The notes beneath the pieces were generated by a model that was given only the letters and a program-made list of their open reading frames with translations, was not told the DNA's origin and searched no databases. Both the position numbers and the translations under genes were made by a program. This document shows positions 14,303 to 24,366 of a stretch of DNA of 64,000 bases, one piece after another; within the stretch, counting starts at the first letter, position 1, and the number at the start of each line of letters is the position of its first letter. Source of the stretch: Linnemannia hyalina (Eukaryota; Mortierellomycota; Mortierellomycetes; Mortierellales; Mortierellaceae). The stretch is from assembly GCA_019671135.1 (NCBI GenBank), contig JAHRHY010000006.1, forward strand, positions 1,178,001 through 1,242,000. Reading direction: 5' to 3'.

Positions 14303-16698
14303 TTAAGCCAACTTGGCAGCGAGCTGCTGCTCAAGCTTGGCGGCATCAGCAGCAAACTTGCGGATACCCTCGGACAACTTCTCAGTGGCCATGGGATCCT
14401 CGTTCAACTCCCAGCGGAAGGCAGGCTCGTCGAAGGTGACCTTGGGGTACTGCTGGGCAGTCGAGGTAGCGAGCTCGGGGCTCAACTTGCGCTCGAGGGT
14501 CTTGTTCGACTTGTGGAGCTCGTCCAAGAGGTTGGGCGAGATGGTCAAGAAGTCGCATCCGGCCAACTCCTCAATCTCACCAACGGAGCGGAAGGAGGCG
14601 CCCATGACGATGGTCTTGTAGCCGTGCTGCTTGTAGTAGTTGTAGATCTTGGAGACAGAGATAACACCGGGGTCCTCAGCGCCAACGTACTCCTTCTTGT
14701 TGGCGGCCTTGTACCAGTCGAGGATACGACCGACGAAGGGCGAGATCAAAGTAACCTTGGACTCAGCGCAAGCAACAGCCTATATGGTATTACCAATTGT
14801 AAGAACATGTTTAGTAAAAACATCCCAACAGTCAGATGCAAGATGGGATAATCAACCCCGAAGAGGTCTCGGAACACGTGCGATCTCCGGAACAGTTCCG
14901 CGATCTACTGTATGCTTGAATAGCGGATCTTCCGAGAAAGAAAGACCATATGCGTCGCGGCAGATATCAATTGAATAGAATCCTGAGGATAGGTTTACCT
15001 GGCCGAAGGAGAAGAGAAGGGTGAGGTTGCAGTGGATGCCCTCGACGGCCTCGAGGTGCTTGGCAGCCTGGATACCCTCCCAGGTGGAGGCGATCTTGAT
15101 GAGGATGCGCTCCTTGGCGACGCCGGCATCCTTGTAGAGACCGATGATCTTCTTGGCCTTGGCGATGGTGGCCTCCTTGTCGAAGGAGAGACGGGCATCG
15201 ACCTCGGTCGAGACACGGCCGGGGACGATCTTCAAGATCTCGACACCAAAGTTGACGAGGAGCTTGTCCAAGGCAGACTCGGTCTGGGTCTCGACGGGAC
15301 TACACGGAGATAAGTAGGGATGTGGCCATTGGGTTAGTGTGTATGAAGATGAAGGTGAAGGTGGAGTTGAGTAGCATGAGTCTTATCAGGGTTGAGAAAG
15401 TGAGCCTTCTCATAATTATTTTTTGGGTGAGTGAAAGAGTGAGGCAGTCGGACCCCACAAAAATCATGAGCGGTCGTAAAACCCAAAAGAAGTCATCAAT
15501 CGCCCAGCCCAACGTTACAGCTGATAAGGATCATGTCATCGAAAACACTGATCCTCTTCTTTTTCTTTGCATGTCGATCTGTTCTAGATCCTTTAACAAT
15601 GATCCATTGTTGACCCGATCCCCAGCATAGCATACTCAATTGGTCTCCTTTGGCCCATCCCTCCAACAACGAAAGGTGAAAAGGAAAAGAAACCGCGCAG
15701 CGCATGCTAGCATGTCACCCACCCAAGCCCCCTCTGATATACAGAATATCAAAAGACGGTGTCCACGTTCGTTGAGCCACAAACGCGCTACGCCCGCCGT
15801 GTTCCTTTGTGCTCTGTTGACTCGAGTTGCTGAGATTGTTTTCTTTTATCCCATGTCGCGATCGATCAACAGGTGTCGACTTGCCTGTCTGCTTACTTCT
15901 TTGCTTAACGTATGTTGTGTCGTTACATTCCAACTGATCAAGGTGTTGCCGCTTGGCGTTGTTATCTGACCCTCTGCGTTCATTTTTCCCACGGCGATGG
16001 ATCCTCTTTTTTTCGATGCGTTCAATTATCTATCCTCCTTTCTATCCCCCCCACTCTTATCCTCACTCCATCCACAATCGGAAAAGAAAACCATGCATAC
16101 AGGTAAAACATGGCTTATCAAGTTCTGTTGGGCTGAAAAAGAAGCAAAAGCAAAAAATCCTCTTCGAAAGGGTGAACAGCAGGCGAAAAAAAAAATGTCC
16201 TTCGCGTCTGTTCATGGCTCCCTTTGCCCTGGTTTGAACCTCCCTTCCTCAGTGCACCCCATTTTTTTTTGCGGGGACGAGTCCCCAGGAAAATAAAAAT
16301 GATAAAGTAAAGGAAGAGATACATACCCTCCGATCTTCTTGGCGTAGGCGATGGCATCGTCGATCAAGTGCGCATAGTTGGGCTTCTGGGAAGCGGCCAA
16401 GATCAACGAGGGGTTGGTAGTGGCATCAGTGGGCTTGTACTGAGCAATGGCTATTGTTGTACACAAGTAGACGAGTCACCGAAAGGTGAGGAAGAAGAGC
16501 CGATCAGTTTCTTTGCGTCCTGTTCATCACTGCGATTCGCTCCATTGTCAGCAAAAGTAAGGCAACGTGAGAAAGTAAGACGACAAAACAAAGACTGTCA
16601 AAAAACAACAGGGAGTATATGTGTATGTGCTTACACTCAAAGTCGCCGGTGTCGGAGACGACGGTGGTGAAGGTCTTGAGCTGGTCGAGGGCGGTCAT
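14303..16698 (-). CDS. TAL1: Transaldolase
   Basis: Non-oxidative pentose phosphate pathway: transfers a dihydroxyacetone unit from sedoheptulose 7-phosphate to glyceraldehyde 3-phosphate; cytosolic. Exons on the minus strand: 16698-16635, 16450-16327, 15299-14999 and 14779-14303. All phases close, giving 321 aa, within the normal 316-337 range. The N-terminus [20 protein letters not shown] is followed by the substrate loop [12 protein letters not shown]. The Schiff-base lysine is K131 in [13 protein letters not shown]. Near the end are the [12 protein letters not shown] strand and [14 protein letters not shown]. The second intron is 1027 nt, much longer than the other two (184 and 219 nt). 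No defects are visible. Confidence 0.97.
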
Positions 16699-17546
16699 GG
16701 TTGTGTAGTGTTGGGTGTCGTTGGGTTGGGGATGGAATGAAGAGAAAGTGTTACGCTTTTATGACCAGACGAATAGACGAGTTTGTGACGTTGATCTGAA
16801 TCATCGTTGGATGTCGGGTGGCTGAGGCAAATCATCCATTTGGGTGACAAAGAGACCCTTGTCCAACAACGGGTGTCGTCCTGACAAATGCACGCACTGA
16901 AGGTGCAAAACCTGACTGCAGGTAGACTAGATTAGCTTAGCAATCCCTGGTAGGTAATTCAAATGCAATGTGGATTGAAGAATTGTATGCACAGCTGCTC
17001 TATGAGCCACATATCGTTTACATATCTGTATCTGTTTGCTCACTTTTTGTGTCTCTACTGTTGGGCAGGACACGGCACATTGCTCAGCCTAACATCGATC
17101 ATATCACCAAAAGCCGTCAACTCAGACAACAACTAGGCTTGTTCTTCACGAACACGATGGTGAGTGGAGTGTACTTTGATGTCATCCTGTTCATAAGTAT
17201 TGGTTCATGCGGGCTCATCGGTAATGCGCTCTGCTCGATCATAGTAGATTTCAACGCGTTCACAACGCACAAACAGCGCGCGGGTACTGACAAGAAGTGG
17301 CTGAGAAGGAGAAATGAAGACTGGGCAAACAAAGCGTACTCGCCGTCCGCATGTCGCACAGAAAAAAATAGAAAACACCTCCTCTCGGCATTGGAAGTTC
17401 CGGACCACCCGTGAACTTCGTCCCATAAAAGAGAGAATAATGCTATTATTATGATTGTCGCTTTACACTCTAAAATGAAGAGAGGCATAAGGGAACACTG
17501 CTAATTCCCTATTAGACGACGCTATCCCTCGCATGACAATACCATG

Positions 17547-17550
<4 letters not shown>

Positions 17551-17584
<34 letters not shown>
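17551..17584. repeat. (AC)n dinucleotide microsatellite
   Basis: About 17 uninterrupted CA units in the gene-free stretch downstream of nothing recognisable; useful as a strain marker, no function implied. Confidence 0.9.
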
Positions 17585-17587
<3 letters not shown>

Positions 17588-20004
17588 GAACGAGCGCTGG
17601 AGAAGGAACTGCTGCTCCTTCCGCGATGCACGGCTGTTTTTTGTGTTGGTTCAATGGTACGTGCTCACAGCGGTAGTGTCGATTGGCATGAGGACGAGCA
17701 CTTGCCGTTTGTTTCAAGCTATGAGGTCGCACTAAAGTACGTTTTCTTTCTTAGTGCCTTGTGTGATTGAAGGCTGTCATGGTGGAGTGAAAATACAACG
17801 GACCTCAAGAGGAAAAAGAAATGTCGGGGCTCTCATGTTATTTACTACGTTCCCCCCGTCTCTTTTCCTTATGCCAGTCTTGCTTCGTTTGTCGTCAATC
17901 CACAAATTTCTCTTTGCACCTGAACCCATTTTCATGATGTGGAGAGATGGCGGTGATGGCAGTGACATGTGGATACGCTTGCAAATAAGTATGTATGTGC
18001 GGGATGCTTTTAGTTGTTGTGCTTATTTCCTACCCCATCTTTTTTTCGATCGACGATCGTGACGATTTGCAAGTGTGAAAAGAAAAAAAAGAAAAGCGAA
18101 AAGCGATCATTATTATATTTTCCTTGCCTTGACATGTCCCTCGTCTTCGCCCCTCGCTTACTTTTTTTTATTTTGTGCGTTATGCTAAAGCGGGCCTAGG
18201 TCCCGTTTGGTCCCTCAAAGGGTACCCCCTAGCCTGTTTATTTATTGTTTTCTCGTTAGTGTATTCAAGAGTGGGCCAACTGCCTAACGGTCATATGAAC
18301 AAGGATTTCCTCAAAAGTGTAGCATGAGACAGTTAAAGGTGAGTATCCATATGTACGTAGTAAAAGAACCTAGAAAGTGGAGAGGGGGGAAGCCACTTTG
18401 AGCGAGAGGGTGAGTGACGATAAGAGAGTGAAAGAGGACGGAGAGAGGTAAGATTGTCTGGTTGATAAACAGGTCGGGTACATGCATACATTGCAAGTAC
18501 TTGTGTAGATGTATGCACGACCTCCTCCTTTTCTGGAGACTCAGCTAAAACGAGCTGGACGCCAACCCGCAAACGCCAAGTGGGGTTGGTTGAACCTGAG
18601 TTGGTGATCTGACAGACGGACAGACACCAGGGTAAAACATTTTCTGAGCAATCGTTGGATTTATTGTGGAGGGGGAGAACATGGCACTTCCCTCTCTCTC
18701 CCTCTTCCTCTCAAACAGCTTTTCGTTTTCAAAGAAAAACTTTACTTTCAACCAGGTCGCTCACATGGGCTATGGGAGCAAGTAGAAGAGAAGAAGGCTT
18801 AACGCCCAATTTTCGATGACTGAGTGACAGTAAAGGGACGGTGGAGAAGAGGATCGAATAACTTGACGGGAGTAATTGAGAGAGATGACAGGAGAACCGT
18901 ATGTTGTTGTTTTATTGTCATTGACACGGCTGTTGTTATTATTCCGTCGGACATGGTTCTGTGCAGAAGCAAATGAAGGTGACTAAGGGTCAACGGTGTT
19001 CAAAGGCGATACAGTTTATGGTTTAGAGAGAGTTTATGGCATCAGAGAGAGAGGGAGATGAAATGGAAAAGACTGGCTGCGAAATCCTCCGCTTCCTGTT
19101 ATTCTTTTCTTCTTCCCTACTGGATTCTGGAAAGACTACAGTAGACCAAAGGGAGAAACACGACAAAGGAAGAGGGAGTATGAAAAGGAAGTGAGGATTC
19201 TAAATCTTCCTTGATAGGGTTGTTGTTCCTGTACAACGGACCATCGTTGTTTTCGACTCTTGTGCCCTGTATTATGTATGGCAATGGTTGGTTGGTTCAT
19301 TTCATTTCTAGTGCGTGGTCTCCTGTCGAATCATGTCACGGTTGGAGAAAGAAGGAAAACAGCGACATAAGACAGAGACACTCGGGGACGCACTTTTGTT
19401 GACAGCGCGCGAGGGAGATGAAAGACGAAAGAGTAAAGAAGGGGATCCCCTTTTTCATGTGTGTGTTATTAGTATTATTATTTGTTTGTTTGTGTTTTGT
19501 GTTTTGTGTTTCTTGTGTTCTCTCGTTGTTATTGCGGATGCAATTTTCCTTCTAGCTCGTCTTTATTGTTGCTGATGTTGGTGTTTGGCGCCACCCATCT
19601 AAATAACAGCAATGAGCGAGGGAGAGAAGTTTTAAATATATAAATGAGGATGAGCGTGCAAGCGAGGAAGAATGAAGGACAGCAATAGTAATAGCAATGG
19701 TCAACATCTTGGTTTTTTTTTTATCTTAATTCTGTTGGGTCAAGAGAGCAAGGTTCCTCTTGTTTGTTTGCTTGTGCTTGTTTGTTTGTCTGTCTGTCTG
19801 TCCATTGGCAACACGCACAAGCAGCGGCCAGACAACTCGGTGTTCTTTTTGTATGCGGGTGTGTGAGTGAACACAGACAGCAACGCAAGGTTTGGTTGTC
19901 CTCTCTTTTTTCTTTTCCCCAATGCATACACATCCAGGTCTCCCCAACCCACATCCCTCCCCTCCATCTCCCTCCCACAAAACATAAAATATCGTCTGTG
20001 AGCC

Positions 20005-20160
20005 TTGTCCTCCTTGTCCTTCTCCTCCTTCTTCTCCTTCTTCTTCTCCTTCTTCTTCTTCTCCTTCTCCTCCGTTTCCTTCCCCTTCCCTGTTCCCTTT
20101 TCCCCCTTTTTCAGATTTCTCCTCTGTTTCTTTGCTTTTCTCTCCTTTACCCCTTCTCTC
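20005..20160 (+). repeat. Pyrimidine tract with CTCCTTCTT-type repeats
   Basis: Nearly pure C/T sequence with imperfect CTCCTTCTT and CTTCTTCTC units, upstream of the kelch/BTB gene and probably within its transcribed leader or core promoter. Several genes in the window have similar but shorter CT-rich leaders. Confidence 0.7.
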
Positions 20161-20473
20161 TTTTTCTCTTCTCTTCTCTTCTTTTCTCTCTCTTCCTTCT
20201 TTCTCCACAACAATTCCCTTTCCCAACCTTTACTCCCCTCCAATTGTACATATCCCTCTCCTCCTCCACCTCCACCTCCACAGTTCACACTTTAATCCTT
20301 TTTTCTCTATCATCACCAATCCCTCTTGTGAATATCCAAAACCCTTTCTCCCTCTTCGTTATTCTGCTCTTTCAATCGACTACTGCTCCGGAGGACCGAT
20401 CATCTCTCTTTACTTCATCCACTCCTTCTCCTCCTCTGCTTACACTCTCACGCTCTTCATACCTACACTCCGG

Positions 20474-20828
20474 TAAGCAACATACATAACTTGACCCGTT
20501 GGACACTCCTCGCTTCTTCCTGACAAGACATGAACCGCGCGAACAAGAGGCCATACCTATCTGTTTTTTGCCCAATGCTGACAACATCTTCTCCTCTCCA
20601 CTTTTCTTCAACCATCCATCTTTTCTTGACTCACTCGGATATATACTATGTCGCGTGCCCCTCTCTTCCTTCCATTTTTCCTTCAACCTTACCTTCTAGA
20701 CTTGCCTTCCGACCAAACCTTTCCCTTCTTATTCCCCCGCACCACCCCACCCTTTGCGTGTAATAGTAGTGTTTCACTCCCTTCTCCCTCCTCCCCTCTC
20801 ATTCACCTTCTTTCTTAAAAAACAACAG
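20474..20828 (+). other. Probable 5' UTR intron of the kelch/BTB gene
   Basis: A donor CCG|GTAAGC at 20474 and an acceptor AACAACAG at 20827-20828 bracket 355 nt. The acceptor ends one base before the ATG at 20830, so the second exon would begin G-ATG. Both sites match the style of the coding introns here. This is inferred from motifs only. Confidence 0.5.
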
Positions 20829-20829
20829 G

Positions 20830-23800
20830 ATGTCTGTCTCGGCATCAACACAACGGTCATTTCAGGGCGAGTTCGCCAGCAATAGTAACGGTCTGTTCCA
20901 GACAAATACCTCGCCCCTCCAATATAAGCACACGACACCGCCACAACACCACCAACAACAGCAACAGCACCGACACAATATCCCCTCTCACCCACAGCAG
21001 CGGACTCAGGTCTCCACAAAAGCTCTCGCTCTCACATCGACTACAACAAAGGGTACACCCCCACCCCCTTTGATGGGCTCCGCCATTGTCCTCGTTAACG
21101 ACTCGGCCCTCCACTGCTTTGGTGGCCGGCTCGAGAACCGTGACTTGACAAATGTTCACTATGTTCTTGACGTCGAGACCGGGTTCTGGGATACCCTCCA
21201 CGACGTCTCGTCGGAGAACAACTTTGCCGACCCTGAAATCGAGGGTGGGAGCGACCCCTCTGCGATGCTGTCGCTCTCGTTGACGACAGATCCGGTTGAG
21301 GAGACTCACGCCGGCACACTTTCGGATCCCATCTCGGTCCCACCCAGTCCTCGGTACTTTCACACGCTCAATGCCTTTGGTACGTCATTGATTCTCTTTG
21401 GCGGCATGGGCAAGGTCTACAACGGCAGCAATGACGGAAGCGACAGCAACGGCGGCGCAAACGACAAGAAGCAGGAGAGCGGCGAGGACGACGGGAGCCA
21501 AGACGTCATGGCTGCATTAAATGATCTTCATGTCTTCGATATTGTTACTCAGCGCTGGCAACAGAAACACCCTCAGGTCAATGCGCACTCTCCCAAACCC
21601 CGCTGGGCCCATATGGCAACGATTTTGGACCACTATCTGGTCGTCATTGGAGGTACGGATACGGCTAAGGCCTATGTCGAGGATGCCTGTGTCTTAGACC
21701 TCCACACCTGGGAGTGGGTCTCCTCTATCCAGTCCATTGGCCAGTGCGGCTCCTACCGAACCATTGCCGCCACTGGACCCGGCAAGCAATCGGCCAGCTC
21801 TGTCGCCCCAGCGTCACCCTCTTTCCCCTCGGCGACCGCATCTTCTCCACAGACATCGGCCAACCTCTCCTGGCCCTCGACGGACTCGGGTCCCATTGAT
21901 ACGATGGCGAGTATCTCGATGGTGCTCAGTGGCCGCATCTCCGCACCAAGCTCGACAACAGCTTCCTCGAGAGGAGATGATACACCGGACGGAGGCTCTG
22001 ATGAGCAACAACAGCCCCCAACCAAACGCAAAAATTCGGAGAGACTGATGAGTGGCGAACTTACACCGGCGTTCAGGACTGGTCGGGATGTGCCGTCGAT
22101 TTATCTTTATTCAAACTATGATTTCAAGAACCTTCAGCGGGACTTCAAGGTCATCACCCCACACTACACCCACCCGGCCATCGCCATGGATGGGCCTTCT
22201 TCCACGCCTGCCTCCACCCCGGCGCCTCCTCCATCCTTCTCATTGGTCGAAAAGACCCAGGCACTGGCCATGATGGGTCACGAGCTCCCACCCGGCCTTC
22301 GCTTCCCTCAAGGACACGTATACCAGAACCAGCTGATCCTCACAGGCACCCTAATCCTGCCCGGCAAAAAACCCACTCTGGCCATCTACGCCTTCAACCT
22401 CACCCATTACAAGTGGGAGCAGCTCTCGACCGACAACCTCCTCGAGACGGGTTCCTGGAGCCGCACTTTGCTCCACCCTGCCACAGGAACGCTGTTCATC
22501 TTTGGTAACCAAGCGTCCAACGCCGACGAGGACTATGCCAACCGTCTCCAGCACCACAATCACATCATGATGGTCAACTTGCAGGCCTACGGCCTGTACG
22601 AGCGACCCATCCCTTCGTTCTCGAAAGAAGCACAAGATCTTGGATTGGAGCTGTTGTCAAGACCCAGCTTGAGCGACATGCAAGTCTGCTCGGCAGCTGG
22701 TACTCTCTTTGGAGCCAACTCGACTGTGCTTGCTGCTCGTTGGCCCGAGTTCTCGACCATGCTGTTGTCTCCCCCTTATGTGACACCTTTGGTCTTGATC
22801 TTGCCCGTCCCCGACGACGTGGTACCACTCTTCCTACAGTACCTCTACACCGGCAGTCTCCCCACAACCATCTCGGCTGGTATGGCCGACTATCTGTTGA
22901 TCCTTGCTCGGCGCTACGAGCTCAACGGTCTCTATGCGCTCACCATGGATATCTTGCACCAATTGGTCCACATGAACCCCATCCGCATCTACAGCACAGC
23001 GTTGATGGCTGGTGAACTCGGTCTTCAGGCAAGAGCTATCGGATTGGCCGTTCAGACTCTCCCAGCTGCCACGGAACCCAGGGAACTTCCACCTGTTCCC
23101 GCGGGTATTGTTCGGTCCAACAGCCTGCGTGCCCCTCCACCTCCATCCACCAAGGTGCCTTACCCACCTACCCAGCACCGACGTGCCGCCTCCCGAGACA
23201 GTATCAGCACTGATGGAGGCCACGTCCGTGACAACCTTCTGCAGCAATACAACGGCGGTCAACGATTGATGCCCTCGATGATTCAGGAAGTCGACGAGAC
23301 GGGGCAGCAGCAGCACCAGCCCTTGTTCCTTTCCTCGCCCAGTGGCAATTCTCTCCTGCGACCTACCCGAGCAGCACCCTTGCCACCAAGTCATCATCAA
23401 GGAGCAGGAGGCGCATATCAGAATCAACCTATTTCTCCTCTCGGTTCACCGACATACCCCCAAGGTGGATCTCAATACCAGACCGCCTACCCATCACCAC
23501 TGTCACCGTCCTTCCAACAACACCTCTTCACATCCCAGCCTATCTATGACGACTACCAGCTGGACGACCGGACACTCCAGGCCAAGAAACGACTCCAGAT
23601 GCAGATGCAGTACGATATGGAACAACAAGTCCACCAGCACCAGATGGCCCAACAGGAGTACATCCAACAACAGCAGCACCAACTAGAGCAGGAACACATG
23701 CGTGGCCAAGAGATGCTCATGCTCGAACAACACCGGCTCCAACACCAGCGGTACCTCCAAAAGCAACAACAACTCCGTGGAGATGTACTCCCAAGTGCCG

Positions 23801-24036
23801 CCGTCGTCTCTGGAGCATTGGATTATCACTTTGGGGGAGCCAAGGCGCCCGCACCGTCCAAGATCCGTGGGAACACCGAGGGGTCGGTTGTGGAGAGTGT
23901 CCAGTCTGGAAGCAGTGGTGGTAGTAGTGGGAATCAAAAGAAGACCGAGAAGGAGAAGAAGAATATGAAGAATAAGATGAAGCCGCCTAAACCAACGTTG
24001 AGCGGTGCCGATCTTATGAAGAGCGCAGGATTCTAG
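20830..24036 (+). CDS. Kelch-repeat and BTB domain protein (Ral2/LZTR-like architecture)
   Basis: Single-exon gene of 1068 aa. The N-terminus (1-75) is Gln/His/Ser-rich. Kelch motifs follow: ALHCFGGRLENRDLTNVHYV, SPRYFHTLNAFGTSLILFGG, DLHVFDIVTQRW, PKPRWAHMATILDHYLVVIG and later ATGTLFIFGNQ. These imply an incomplete or insert-bearing beta-propeller (about 80-570). A BTB domain lies at about 612-735 (GTLFGANSTVLAARWPEFST, FLQYLYTGSLPTTI). The C-terminal third is Pro/Ser- and Gln-rich with an amphipathic Gln/Glu/His stretch near 910-980, and ends in a Lys-rich segment. Kelch followed by BTB is the order in fission yeast Ral2 and in LZTR1, both linked to Ras control; orthology here is only a suggestion. 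A 5' UTR intron probably ends one base before the ATG. Confidence 0.85.
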   Translation: MSVSASTQRSFQGEFASNSNGLFQTNTSPLQYKHTTPPQHHQQQQQHRHNIPSHPQQRTQVSTKALALTSTTTKGTPPPPLMGSAIVLVNDSALHCFGGRLENRDLTNVHYVLDVETGFWDTLHDVSSENNFADPEIEGGSDPSAMLSLSLTTDPVEETHAGTLSDPISVPPSPRYFHTLNAFGTSLILFGGMGKVYNGSNDGSDSNGGANDKKQESGEDDGSQDVMAALNDLHVFDIVTQRWQQKHPQVNAHSPKPRWAHMATILDHYLVVIGGTDTAKAYVEDACVLDLHTWEWVSSIQSIGQCGSYRTIAATGPGKQSASSVAPASPSFPSATASSPQTSANLSWPSTDSGPIDTMASISMVLSGRISAPSSTTASSRGDDTPDGGSDEQQQPPTKRKNSERLMSGELTPAFRTGRDVPSIYLYSNYDFKNLQRDFKVITPHYTHPAIAMDGPSSTPASTPAPPPSFSLVEKTQALAMMGHELPPGLRFPQGHVYQNQLILTGTLILPGKKPTLAIYAFNLTHYKWEQLSTDNLLETGSWSRTLLHPATGTLFIFGNQASNADEDYANRLQHHNHIMMVNLQAYGLYERPIPSFSKEAQDLGLELLSRPSLSDMQVCSAAGTLFGANSTVLAARWPEFSTMLLSPPYVTPLVLILPVPDDVVPLFLQYLYTGSLPTTISAGMADYLLILARRYELNGLYALTMDILHQLVHMNPIRIYSTALMAGELGLQARAIGLAVQTLPAATEPRELPPVPAGIVRSNSLRAPPPPSTKVPYPPTQHRRAASRDSISTDGGHVRDNLLQQYNGGQRLMPSMIQEVDETGQQQHQPLFLSSPSGNSLLRPTRAAPLPPSHHQGAGGAYQNQPISPLGSPTYPQGGSQYQTAYPSPLSPSFQQHLFTSQPIYDDYQLDDRTLQAKKRLQMQMQYDMEQQVHQHQMAQQEYIQQQQHQLEQEHMRGQEMLMLEQHRLQHQRYLQKQQQLRGDVLPSAAVVSGALDYHFGGAKAPAPSKIRGNTEGSVVESVQSGSSGGSSGNQKKTEKEKKNMKNKMKPPKPTLSGADLMKSAGF

Positions 24037-24366
24037 ATATTGAGAAAAATCTTACCCCTTCTCCCTTTTGTACAAATAATAACTTTTTTTTTTTTTTTTT
24101 TTTTTTTTGCAAACACATTTGATCAATGACTCTGAGACTGATAAGCCTATTGTGATGGCGATGGTAATGGTGTCGGTGAAGATCCTAATCGTAGGAAGAG
24201 TGAATCTGGTAAGCGTTTGCCAGCCATTTTCGTTGCTGTTATTTTTAACGTTGATCATGCGCGTACTCAGAACACAAAAGCAAAAATAAAATAGCCCGGA
24301 ACCCCAGATGAGTATATATGTTAACATTGGAAGATCTATTCTAATAATACAAAAAAAAAAGAGGAT
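24037..24366. other. Convergent intergenic region with poly-T run
   Basis: 330 bp between the stops of the kelch/BTB gene and the IML2-like gene. A T run of about 25 nt lies at 24084-24108. No gene seen. Confidence 0.6.

Larger units (their letters stand above)
16699..20473. other. Long region without a recognisable gene
   Basis: Nearly 3.8 kb with no convincing coding sequence between transaldolase (-) and the kelch/BTB gene (+). It contains an (AC)n microsatellite (17551-17584), a short TCTG repeat near 19786-19801, and from about 19900 a strongly pyrimidine-rich tract with CTCCTTCTT-type repeats (20005-20160). The right-hand part probably forms the promoter and untranslated leader of the kelch/BTB gene. 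Open frames here (for example 16968-17414 and 19764-20489) are compositionally simple and lack splice support. A long non-coding transcript cannot be excluded from sequence alone. Confidence 0.5.

Noticed and set aside
16968..17414. 148-residue open frame on +
   Set aside because: No domain, no splice or promoter context, and residue composition unlike the real genes of the window.
19726..20489. Overlapping long frames on both strands in the pyrimidine tract
   Set aside because: Low-complexity products (Leu/Ser/Phe or Glu/Lys/Gly) caused by C/T repeats; probably leader DNA.
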